Shown: positions 1 through 4,990 of the stretch, one piece after another
Position numbering within the stretch: position 1 is the stretch's first letter
Layout: every line of letters begins with the position of its first letter
Origin: Porticoccus sp.
GTDB taxonomy: Bacteria; Pseudomonadota; Gammaproteobacteria; Pseudomonadales; Porticoccaceae
DNA length: 5,082 nt
Reading direction: 5' to 3'
Assembly (NCBI GenBank): GCA_011049795.1
Contig: DRHD01000177.1
Location: 1 to 5,082, forward strand
Made by a program: the position numbers and the translations under genes
Notes under the pieces: generated by a model
Database searches by the model: none
What the model was told of the DNA's origin: nothing
The model's input: only the letters and a program-made list of their open reading frames with translations

Positions 1-104
1 ATATCGTACAGGCGACAGAAAACCGTCCGGATACACCACCAGTGTGCTTGGTCTAGCCATATTTGAGTCATAGGTTCTTAATGAGACTGTTCAGCGTATC
101 TCGT

Positions 105-135
105 GTTCAAGCCGGGCATATCACATGACTTGAAC
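105..135. repeat. Inverted repeat, 7-bp stem GTTCAAG/CTTGAAC
   Basis: GTTCAAG at 105-111 is the exact reverse complement of CTTGAAC at 129-135, enclosing 17 bases. It is the leftmost stem of the cluster. It was checked against the integron attC pattern (outer RYYYAAC...GTTRRRY) and has the wrong polarity. Function unknown. Confidence 0.5.
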
Positions 136-151
136 GGTTCCTTACTATATC

Positions 152-210
152 CTCACCCGCCGGAATGGTAGGTGAGAAAGACAGAGCCTTATGATTAAGG
201 CTAGTCTCAC
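152..210. repeat. Two mutually exclusive stems, one with a nested hairpin
   Basis: CTCACC at 152-157 pairs perfectly with GGTGAG at 171-176. Alternatively GTGAGA at 172-177 pairs perfectly with TCTCAC at 205-210, and this second stem encloses a perfect 7-bp hairpin: AGCCTTA (185-191), loop TGAT, TAAGGCT (196-202). Bases 172-176 cannot be in both stems, so an RNA made from here would have two competing folds, as in an attenuator or riboswitch expression platform. The motif GGCTAG also recurs at 199-204 and 213-218. All pairings are read directly from the sequence; switching behaviour is inferred. Confidence 0.5.
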
Positions 211-258
211 GGGGCTAGCTTGATTTGATGGTCTGAATCGAAAGGAATCCGGCCTCGT

Positions 259-296
259 GAAGCGGGCGGAGGCGAGAGAAAAACCTCTGCCGCTTC
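259..296. repeat. Long two-part hairpin, GAAGCGG/CCGCTTC with inner GAGG/CCTC
   Basis: GAAGCGG (259-265) pairs perfectly with CCGCTTC (290-296). Inside it GAGG (269-272) pairs with CCTC (284-287) around a purine-rich loop, giving an 11-bp GC-rich interrupted stem, the strongest in the cluster. In the rmf reading direction the loop contains a run of five T, but this is inside the hairpin and not after it, so it is not a classical rho-independent terminator. It could still block exonucleases at the rmf mRNA 3' end. Confidence 0.5.
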
Positions 297-333
297 AAAG
301 CCTGATTAGGCCTTAAGTAGGGCTCAAGCCCTA
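297..333 (-). terminator. Tandem hairpins just after rmf, possible 3' end or terminator
   Basis: Reading with rmf, TAGGGCT/AGCCCTA (333-327 and 324-318, two-base loop, or six pairs with a four-base loop) starts 14 bases after the stop codon. It is followed by AAGGCCT-AATC-AGGCTTT (314-297), seven pairs with one G-U. That G-U pair exists only on the minus-strand RNA (it is A-C on the other strand), which favours function in the rmf transcript. The second hairpin ends in CTTT, a poor U-tract, so termination is possible but weakly supported. mRNA stabilisation is an alternative. Confidence 0.4.
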
Positions 334-347
334 TATTGAAAAACTGA

Positions 348-554
348 TTATAGACTCATAACCTTTTGTTGAGAGGTTTGTTCACTATAGCCATTCCAGT
401 TATCTTCGCGGCCCTCTCGCCAACCGTTGCACCAGTCTTGTGCTACTGGGGTTTCTTGTGAGTGAGGGCAAGTTGTTTTGTTTCGGCCGTTGAAGCCAGC
501 TTGATAACCTTTGATAAAAGCGCGGTGGGAAGAATCTCGTTTCTGTCTTCTCAT
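348..554 (-). CDS. rmf: Ribosome modulation factor (hibernation factor RMF)
   Basis: RMF binds the 30S subunit near the mRNA exit/anti-Shine-Dalgarno region and drives 70S ribosomes into inactive 100S dimers in stationary phase or under stress. The 68-residue product begins MRRQKRD and carries the family signature: basic N-terminus (residues 2-15), GYQAG at 16-20, GRNKTTCP at 23-30 and the W..GWREGRE block at 41-50. E. coli RMF is 55 residues; here there is a polar tail of about 15 residues after the core. The start chosen is the ATG at 554-552, preceded by AGGAG (569-565) at 10 bases. A longer in-frame TTG start at 596 would add 14 residues absent from E. coli RMF and has no ribosome site. 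The gene is divergent from rlmKL, an arrangement I recall from Pseudomonas. Its leader can form structure over the ribosome site. Identification is from remembered family sequence and is strong. Confidence 0.95.
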   Translation of the reverse strand: MRRQKRDSSHRAFIKGYQAGFNGRNKTTCPHSQETPVAQDWCNGWREGREDNWNGYSEQTSQQKVMSL

Positions 555-564
555 AGAGAGTAAG

Positions 565-672
565 CTCCTGATGGACTGACCACTGTCTTTAGTCAAAAAG
601 CAGTGAAAAAAGTGCAGTGGTAAAAGGTAAGATTATTTTTATTTAGCCGATCTAGTTCATCAAAATCAGGGG
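565..672 (-). promoter_or_regulatory. rmf 5' leader with fold that covers the ribosome-binding site
   Basis: On the minus strand, CCUGAU (670-665) is the exact complement of AUCAGG (572-567), which overlaps the rmf Shine-Dalgarno AGGAG (569-565). Between them lies a perfect nested 7-bp stem, ACCACTG/CAGTGGT (plus-strand 579-585 and 615-621). Together they make a two-tier structure that could hide the ribosome site, provided transcription starts upstream of 672. A conserved 'rmf RNA motif' has been described in the 5' leaders of Pseudomonas rmf genes; I cannot tell whether this is the same structure. The pairings are visible; their role in growth-phase control is inference. Confidence 0.4.
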
Positions 673-909
673 ACGCTGTCGAAGATTTAATTTGTCTATA
701 AAGGGTGGGCTTTAATACTCTTTAGTAATTAAAAAGTAAATCTTTGGTACTGGCGTTGAATTTTCCAGATATAAATTCATAGCTGATTGCTAGATTGGTT
801 TTGTAGGCAGCGATTATCCGTGCGATGCTTTGATGCACTCACGTACATTCACAAAAAAATTTATAGATGTGTCCTTACTGAACACTAAGGGCAATCGGGA
901 CATTCCCTT
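597..909. promoter_or_regulatory. Divergent intergenic region between rmf and rlmKL
   Basis: This AT-rich spacer must hold the promoters of both rmf (leftward) and rlmKL (rightward) unless either is read from further away. I see no open frame. No box pair close to the sigma-70 consensus stands out. For rmf, TTGATG on the minus strand followed by AT-rich sequence around 640-660 is a weak possibility. For rlmKL, TTGGTA with AGATAT 17 bases later (about 744-772) is a weak possibility. GATGC occurs twice, three bases apart, at about 823-835. Nothing here identifies a regulator. Confidence 0.4.
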
Positions 910-912
910 ATG
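870..912 (+). promoter_or_regulatory. Paired segments around the rlmKL start codon
   Basis: Two perfect pairings interlock immediately before rlmKL: TGTCC (870-874) with GGACA (898-902), and TAAGGG (886-891) with CCCTTA (905-910). The last base of CCCTTA is the A of the ATG. The segment 886-891 lies in the loop of the first stem and its partner lies outside, which is the geometry of an H-type pseudoknot. The only Shine-Dalgarno-like match is the weak GGGA at 897-900, which sits inside this structure. This could lower or tune translation. Stems this short can occur by chance. Confidence 0.3.
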
Positions 913-3126
913 ACGAAGTGGTTTGCCAGTTGCCCGAAGGGGCTGGAAGAGTTGTTAGCTAGTGAACTTGAATCCCTTGGTGCTGATCAGGTAAGGCTCA
1001 CTGTGGCAGGTGTTTACGCGGAGGGCCCCTTGGAGTTTGGCTATCGTGCCTGCCTTTGGTCTCGGTTGGCCAACCGGATTCTGATGCCTCTGGAGAAGTT
1101 TGAGGTTGGCAGTGCCGATGATCTCTATGATGGTGTGACATCCATCCCCTGGCACCAATATCTGACACCACGGCAGACTATTGCTGTGGATTTTATCGGT
1201 TCCAATGATGCGATTCGTCATACTCAGTTCGGTGCTCAGCGGGTCAAAGATGCCGTGGTGGATACGCTTCAGGAGCGTTTTGGTGACCGCCCGGATGTAG
1301 ACCTGCGGAATCCGGATATTCGTATTAATGTACATTTGGCCAGTGATAAGGCCAATGTCAGTTTGGATATGTCGGGTGATAGCTTACACAAGCGCGGTTA
1401 TCGTACCGCTATGGTGCCTGCACCCCTCAAGGAAAATCTGGCGGCGGCGTTGTTAATTCGTGCGGGATGGCCACAGATTGCAGAGCAGGGCGGCGCGCTT
1501 ATCGACCCAATGTGTGGTAGTGGAACGCTGTTGATCGAGGGGGCAATGATCGCCGCTGACATTGCTCCGGGCCTCAATCGCCGTAAGTTCGGTTTTCATG
1601 GGTGGTCTCAACATGATGCCGATTTATGGGAGGGCATTCGTCAGGACGCACTGGATCGTTGCCAGGCAGGGCTCGCTAAAGCGTTGCCGGAAATACGTGG
1701 TTATGACAAGGATGCTCGTGCCATCAGAGCCGCTCAGGAAAATATTGCTTACGCTGGCCTCGATAAGCAGGTCAGGGTGATTCCTAAGCCCATGGCCGCC
1801 TTTAAAAAACCCACCCATACCAAAATTGATCACGGCTTAATGATTTGTAATCCCCCCTATGGAGAGCGTTGGGGGGAAATGGAAGAACTCCGGCCTCTGT
1901 ATCAGGCTCTTGGTGAGCTGGCTAAACGGGAATGCCCGGGGTGGCGTTTGGCGGTAATTACCGGCAATGCAGAGTTGGCGGGTGAATTGCGTCTGCGTGC
2001 TGAGAAAAAATACAAGCTGTTCAATGGGACGATTCCCAGTCAGTTGCTGTTATTTCAGCTCAGAGATAAGGCGGAGCAGGACAGAAATAAAAAGGAAGAT
2101 AATGAGCAGCAGTCCAGAAAGCAGGAGCAGCCATTAACGGAAGGCGCAACAATGTTTGCCAACCGCTTGAAGAAAAATGCTCGGAAACTCAATAATTGGT
2201 TAAAACAATCAGGTGTCAGCTGCTATCGGCTCTACGATGCAGATATGCCGGAATATTCTGTAGCTGTGGATATTTACGATGATGCTATTCATGTTCAGGA
2301 GTATGCACCACCAGCAGATATCGACGAGCAGCAGGCCAACAAACACCTCACCGAAGTGCGCCAAGCATTGCAGCATCTCTATCCTGAGAGCCGTAAAAAA
2401 TTATTTTTTAAGGAACGGCGTCGTCAAAAAGGTGATAGCCAGTACCAGCGCCAGCAGAACCGAACTAGGGATAATGCGGTACTTACCGTTACTGAAGGTA
2501 AGGCCAAATTTGAAGTGAATCTTGCCGATTATTTGGATAGCGGCTTATTTTTGGATCATCGTCCCGTTCGTCGGATGATCGCTGATATGGTAGACGGAAA
2601 ACGATTTCTCAACCTGTTCTGCTATACAGCAACGGCAACCGTTCAAGCAGTGTTGGGTGGAGCAAAAACCAGTTTAAGTGTTGATATGTCCAATAGTTAT
2701 CTTGATTGGGCAGAGCGCAACTTTTCATTGAATGACATAGATAAAGAGAGCCACCCGTTATTGCGTGCAGATTGCCTGGAATGGTTGGCCAAGGGTGAAG
2801 GTGAGTACGATGTCATCTTTCTCGATCCCCCCACCTTTTCAAATTCCAAGAAAATGGATTCAGTCCTTGATATTCAGCGTGACCATCCTCGACTGATTGA
2901 TGAGGCAATGGTGATTTTGGCACCGGGAGGCACATTGGTGTTTTCTAATAACTTCCGAAAATTTTCCATGGAAGAGAGTGTTATTCGCAAATATCAGGTT
3001 GAAAATATCACTGACCGCACCCTTGATCCAGATTTTCAGAGAAACAAAAAAATCCACAATTGCTGGTTGATCAAGAAAGAAAAAAGTGACTCTAATAAAG
3101 AACAAAGCGATTCAAAAAAAGAATAA
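910..3126 (+). CDS. rlmL: Bifunctional 23S rRNA methyltransferase RlmKL (m2G2445 and m7G2069)
   Basis: One polypeptide of 738 residues carries two SAM-dependent methyltransferases that modify neighbouring guanines in domain V-associated helix 74 of 23S rRNA: the N-terminal half makes m2G2445 and the C-terminal half m7G2069. The start fits E. coli RlmL, which begins similarly with FAS..xGLEELL. Visible parts are a THUMP-type RNA-binding region at about 45-155; the RlmL SAM motif DPMCGSGTLLIE (199-210) with catalytic NPPYGER (314-320); a linker rich in K/E/Q (about 384-412); the shared ANRLKKN..K motif region (417-425) and CYRLYDADMPEY (438-449); then RlmK with QEYAPP (463-468), YLDSGLFLDHR (541-551), SAM motif NLFCYTATATV (568-578), VDMS (591-594) and DPPTFSNSK (639-647). 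The conserved body ends at NCWLI (717-721). The last 17 residues are a Lys/Glu/Ser/Asp tail not found in E. coli (702 residues). Ala at 574 replaces the Gly of E. coli's YTGSAT motif. It is divergent from rmf and followed 59 bases on by a glutaredoxin-like gene. Confidence 0.97.
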   Translation: MTKWFASCPKGLEELLASELESLGADQVRLTVAGVYAEGPLEFGYRACLWSRLANRILMPLEKFEVGSADDLYDGVTSIPWHQYLTPRQTIAVDFIGSNDAIRHTQFGAQRVKDAVVDTLQERFGDRPDVDLRNPDIRINVHLASDKANVSLDMSGDSLHKRGYRTAMVPAPLKENLAAALLIRAGWPQIAEQGGALIDPMCGSGTLLIEGAMIAADIAPGLNRRKFGFHGWSQHDADLWEGIRQDALDRCQAGLAKALPEIRGYDKDARAIRAAQENIAYAGLDKQVRVIPKPMAAFKKPTHTKIDHGLMICNPPYGERWGEMEELRPLYQALGELAKRECPGWRLAVITGNAELAGELRLRAEKKYKLFNGTIPSQLLLFQLRDKAEQDRNKKEDNEQQSRKQEQPLTEGATMFANRLKKNARKLNNWLKQSGVSCYRLYDADMPEYSVAVDIYDDAIHVQEYAPPADIDEQQANKHLTEVRQALQHLYPESRKKLFFKERRRQKGDSQYQRQQNRTRDNAVLTVTEGKAKFEVNLADYLDSGLFLDHRPVRRMIADMVDGKRFLNLFCYTATATVQAVLGGAKTSLSVDMSNSYLDWAERNFSLNDIDKESHPLLRADCLEWLAKGEGEYDVIFLDPPTFSNSKKMDSVLDIQRDHPRLIDEAMVILAPGGTLVFSNNFRKFSMEESVIRKYQVENITDRTLDPDFQRNKKIHNCWLIKKEKSDSNKEQSDSKKE

Positions 3127-3185
3127 AGTGTCTATAAAAAAGCAAAAAATCCCTGGAAAAAATAACCAAGACATTAGAAAAAAGA

Positions 3186-3437
3186 ATGCCTATGGACAAT
3201 ATTCTCACCCTTTACACGGGACCTCACTGCCACCTTTGCGATCAGGCAAAGGCCGTTATCTACCCTATTATACAAGAGGCTGGTTGGCGGTTGGAGGAGG
3301 TTAATATAGCCGAGAACGAATCTCTTAAAGAGAAATATGCTGTGCGTATTCCCGTGATTGTGCTGCCGGATGGTCAAGAAAAAGGATGGCCTTTTAGCCC
3401 AGGGCAAGTAAAACGCTTAATTAGTGGTCAAGATTGA
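3186..3437 (+). CDS. Glutaredoxin-like thiol protein (DUF836-type, CxxC)
   Basis: This 83-residue protein has a minimal thioredoxin fold of the glutaredoxin-like DUF836 type. The first strand LTLYTGPHCHLC places a CHLC redox motif at 15-18. It is followed by a helix (19-32), the strand LEEVNI (36-41) and the cis-proline loop VRIPVIVLPDG (53-63). The ending WPFSPGQVKRLI (68-79) is typical of the family. Such proteins are presumed cytosolic thiol-disulfide oxidoreductases; the physiological substrate is generally unknown. Two ATGs six bases apart (3186 and 3192) are both possible: neither has a good Shine-Dalgarno, only A-rich sequence with AAAGA, so the true start may be 3192, giving 81 residues. 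It follows rlmKL in the same direction by 59 A-rich bases and is probably co-transcribed. Its 3' end overlaps by 17 bases the end of a convergent broken gene. Confidence 0.85.
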   Translation: MPMDNILTLYTGPHCHLCDQAKAVIYPIIQEAGWRLEEVNIAENESLKEKYAVRIPVIVLPDGQEKGWPFSPGQVKRLISGQD

Positions 3438-3694
3438 GAGACCAATGAGCGTATACCCATAACAGTAGGTCATCATCGTCCCAGTCTTGGTCTCTGCTAT
3501 AGCGACCATCACGATTGTGTAAGTATTCAGAGCAGCACCCGCTGTTCAGCCGCCCCAAACAATACACTGGTTGCTACTTCTGCAGCTGTGGGTGCCAGTT
3601 GATGGGTTGATGGTTCGGGTGTGCGGCTCTCTGCATAGCTTGTACCGGAGAGGCAAAGGGCAAGTAGCAGTGATATTGACAGGTGTTTTTTCAT
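3421..3694 (-). pseudogene. Small exported protein, interrupted by a +1 frameshift
   Basis: A minus-strand gene starts at the ATG at 3694-3692 behind a strong ribosome site (GAGGAAGGG, about 5-6 bases away). Its first frame encodes a clear signal peptide: MKK, a Leu-rich core to about residue 17, and a signal peptidase I site after TSYA (residue 21). It then runs into a TGA at 3529-3527 after 55 residues. At the GGGG run (3556-3553) the frame that continues is one base on. Deleting one G joins VLFG (44-47) directly to RLNSGCCSEYLHNRDG and then a Trp/Asp-rich segment ending NLDH, with stop TAA at 3423-3421. The restored protein is 90 residues, about 69 mature, with a vicinal Cys pair and a DWDDDD cluster. 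I do not recognise the family. The second frame reads like protein through its whole length, which supports a single gene. It may be a pseudogene, a sequencing or assembly indel, or less likely a programmed frameshift. Its end overlaps the glutaredoxin gene. Confidence 0.6.
3437..3495. repeat. 9-bp perfect inverted repeat at the convergent gene ends
   Basis: AGAGACCAA (3437-3445) is the exact reverse complement of TTGGTCTCT (3487-3495), with a 41-base loop. The left arm begins on the last base of the glutaredoxin stop codon; both arms lie within the coding part of the frameshifted gene. There is no T-tract after either arm and the loop is long, so it is a poor terminator. It may be chance or part of an mRNA fold at the convergent junction. 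Confidence 0.35.
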
Positions 3695-3717
3695 AACCCT
3701 TCCTCGTTGGAAAAGAT

Positions 3718-3739
3718 AAAAAGATCGTCGTATCTTTTT
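3718..3739 (-). terminator. AT-rich hairpin after azoR, possible weak terminator
   Basis: AAAAAGAT (3718-3725) pairs perfectly with ATCTTTTT (3732-3739) around a six-base loop. On the minus strand it lies 29 bases beyond the azoR stop codon and the right-hand arm ends in five T, the general pattern of a rho-independent terminator, but the stem has only one G-C pair and is thermodynamically weak. It also sits 24 bases before the exported-protein start, so an operator role for that gene is an alternative. Confidence 0.3.
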
Positions 3740-3767
3740 ATATGGCCATTATCAGATATTCTCTATG

Positions 3768-4397
3768 CTAGAGCTGTTTGGCAATACTCACGGCTTGTTC
3801 TTTGGCTGTTATCAGCGTTTGCTGTTTGGATTCTGGGTCAGTCAGTGTAGGTTCTATTAACACCGTCTGAATATCCTGAAATCCAATAAAGCCAAGAATC
3901 AGTTCCATATATGTTTTCTGAAAATCCATAGCACCAGCTTCAGCACTGCTGCTGTACTCCCCACCGCGCGCTAATATCAAGGTGGCAGACTTTCCTGTCA
4001 CCAAGCCCTGGTATCCTGTTTCGGGAGAAAAGCTCCAGGTGAGGCCGGGCTGAGTAATTACATCAAAATAATGTTTTAATTTGTAGGGGATAGAAAAATT
4101 CCACATGGGAAGACTAAACAGATAACTATCCGTATCCTTAAACTGAGCGACAATCGATGAGATTTCTTCCCAGGCGGTAGTCTCTCCTGGTGTGGGATTG
4201 TCCCCATGCATCACTTGGTATTTTGCGTTGATACGGTCGCCATCAAATTCCGGTAATGCCAAACTCCAAAGATCCAGTGTTTCTACCAGATTATCCGGGT
4301 TTTCATCCAGAAAGGCAGAAACAAAAGATTGTGCCACCTCAATAGAGGCCGACCGGTCTTTTCTCGGTGATGCTTCGATATATAATAACTTGCTCAT
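3768..4397 (-). CDS. azoR: FMN-dependent NADH:quinone oxidoreductase / azoreductase
   Basis: AzoR-family flavoproteins are cytosolic homodimers that use NADH to reduce quinones by two electrons, giving protection from quinone and thiol stress; azo-dye cleavage is the assay activity. The 209-residue product (E. coli AzoR has 201) shows a flavodoxin-like fold. The first strand KLLYIEASPRKDRSAS contains the FMN-phosphate loop (10-18). PMWNFSIPYKLKHYFD (97-112) matches E. coli PMYNFNISTQLKNYFD, which packs on the flavin. GLVTGK (131-136) leads into the strand ending ARGGEYSS, whose RGG (144-146) matches the E. coli flavin-binding loop. LGFIGF (168-173) is also conserved. The ATG at 4397 follows AAGGA at about 11 bases, a slightly long spacing. 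The gene lies 83 bases after the membrane-protein gene in the same direction and could share its transcript. No regulator gene lies beside it. Substrate in this organism cannot be told from sequence. Confidence 0.93.
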   Translation of the reverse strand: MSKLLYIEASPRKDRSASIEVAQSFVSAFLDENPDNLVETLDLWSLALPEFDGDRINAKYQVMHGDNPTPGETTAWEEISSIVAQFKDTDSYLFSLPMWNFSIPYKLKHYFDVITQPGLTWSFSPETGYQGLVTGKSATLILARGGEYSSSAEAGAMDFQKTYMELILGFIGFQDIQTVLIEPTLTDPESKQQTLITAKEQAVSIAKQL

Positions 4398-4480
4398 TTT
4401 ATTTCTGATCCTTGTTGTTTAGCGCTTAAATCCTAGCCTGAAAAGGTTCGTTGTCTGCTCTATGGTGACTCTCATTAATT
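4398..4480 (-). other. Gap between membrane-protein gene and azoR
   Basis: These 83 bases hold the azoR ribosome site (AAGGA). A weak promoter-like pair is TTTTCA with TAAACA 17 bases later, reading toward azoR. There is no hairpin with a T-tract, so readthrough from the upstream gene is plausible. An AGCGCT palindrome occurs at 4421-4426. Confidence 0.3.
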
Positions 4481-4774
4481 TTATGCTCTCACTAATAGTA
4501 AGAACACCATGGGAATCAGTATACAGATACTCCATAAACAGTACTTCATGATGGATTTTTGGGGAGAATAGTGTGTTGTGACGAGGCCCATCAGGCCAAT
4601 GAGACTCGCGGGATAGGACAGAATAATAGCAGGTGTCCAAAACCGGTTTTCTACACCAAGTTGACCAGTGCTGTTCAGCTCATCAAGAGAATAATAAGCA
4701 AAGCAGGCAATGGTCGGGAGGGCGACAGCAATTACTAGTGGGGTGACCCATTGGGGTAGTTGTGGTTTGTTCAT
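4481..4774 (-). CDS. Small three-helix inner-membrane protein of unknown function
   Basis: I do not recognise this 97-residue protein. It has three hydrophobic stretches long enough to span the membrane: about 9-29 (starting WVTPLVIAV), 47-67 (from TPAIILSY) and 76-96 (from MKYCLWSI, ending LLLVRA). A polar stretch of 17 residues (30-46, DELNST to FW) separates the first two and a short loop HYSPQKS the last two. There is no signal-peptidase site, no catalytic motif and no charged residue within the helices, so an accessory or stress-related membrane peptide is more likely than an enzyme. The ATG at 4774 has only a weak GAG-type ribosome site. Another ATG four bases upstream (4778) is in a different frame and gives no membrane protein. 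Its middle (4635-4708) is duplicated in inverted orientation at the right edge of the window. It precedes azoR in the same direction with an 83-base gap. Confidence 0.65.
   Translation of the reverse strand: MNKPQLPQWVTPLVIAVALPTIACFAYYSLDELNSTGQLGVENRFWTPAIILSYPASLIGLMGLVTTHYSPQKSIMKYCLWSICILIPMVFLLLVRA
4635..4708 (-). repeat. Inverted repeat arm 1, inside the membrane-protein gene
   Basis: The reverse complement of these 74 bases matches 5009-5082 with a single mismatch (plus-strand 4702 against 5015). The last 67 bases of the match are identical and run to the window edge. The arm encodes residues about 23-46 of the membrane protein (from AC to FW). The arms are separated by 300 bases. 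Confidence 0.9.
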
Positions 4775-4990
4775 TCATGTTGCTCGTATGCTATTAATTT
4801 AGCCTGTGTTATTCCAATGTTTTTTCACAAGCTTCTCTCTCAAATGATTGTGAGGCTTGTTGTATTTTGAGCTTATTTTTAGAATTTCTCGCCAGAAATA
4901 ACTACGCTTAGAGGGCATTTTTATCCAGTATTTATTTTAACTTTCCCTTGCGGGCTAAATATCAGCTATTTTAATCAGGCGTTTGCCTAA
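4775..4990. other. AT-rich spacer upstream of the membrane-protein gene
   Basis: I see no gene in either direction. TCACAA and TTGTGA (about 4825-4857) form a perfect 6-bp inverted repeat with a 17-base loop, and CAAGC/GCTTG nearby can also pair. This is the expected place for the promoter of the minus-strand membrane-protein gene, but no box pair stands out. Confidence 0.35.

Larger units (their letters stand above)
1..347. other. Non-coding flank with a cluster of inverted repeats
   Basis: I find no supportable gene in this stretch. Short open frames touch the left edge on both strands (a plus frame ending at the TAG at 71-73, another ending at 54-56, and two overlapping minus frames starting near 60 and 74), but none is recognisable. 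From about 105 to 333 the sequence is unusually rich in perfect inverted repeats, each described separately. It lies downstream of rmf in rmf's direction of transcription, so part of it could be the rmf 3' untranslated region and terminator. No U-tract directly follows any of the hairpins. An independent structured RNA on either strand is also possible. What is seen is the pairing potential; any function is inference. Confidence 0.5.

Noticed and set aside
1..73. Partial coding sequence at the left edge on either strand
   Set aside because: Several frames are open over 50-70 bases (plus frames ending at 54-56 and 71-73, minus frames from ATGs near 60 and 74). Each gives protein-like but unrecognisable sequence, and the minus ATGs lack a ribosome site, so none can be preferred.
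105..135. Integron attC site
   Set aside because: The outer arms read GTTCAAG...CTTGAAC, opposite in polarity to the attC consensus RYYYAAC...GTTRRRY, and no integrase or cassette is visible.
105..296. CsrB/RsmZ-like RNA that sequesters CsrA through GGA loops
   Set aside because: GGA occurs in the loop of 152-176 and near 268, but the other loops lack it and the repeated ANGGA pattern is absent.
744..760. Sigma-54 promoter upstream of rlmKL
   Set aside because: TGGTAC with TTGAA nearby has the spacing, but the essential GC of the -12 element reads GA.
955..1335. 126-residue minus-strand open frame
   Set aside because: It lies entirely within rlmKL on the opposite strand and has no recognisable motif; the plus-strand protein is unambiguous.
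3174..3407. 77-residue minus-strand open frame
   Set aside because: It is antisense to the glutaredoxin-like gene, whose CxxC and cis-Pro motifs identify the real frame.
3553..3556. Programmed ribosomal frameshift at GGGG
   Set aside because: The shift needed is +1, the site lacks a -1 slippery heptamer and does not resemble the prfB CUU UGA site, and no evidence favours it over a simple indel; kept only as a minor possibility.
4419..4640. 73-residue minus-strand frame overlapping the membrane protein
   Set aside because: It overlaps the membrane-protein gene in another frame, has no hydrophobic segments, no ribosome site and no family resemblance.
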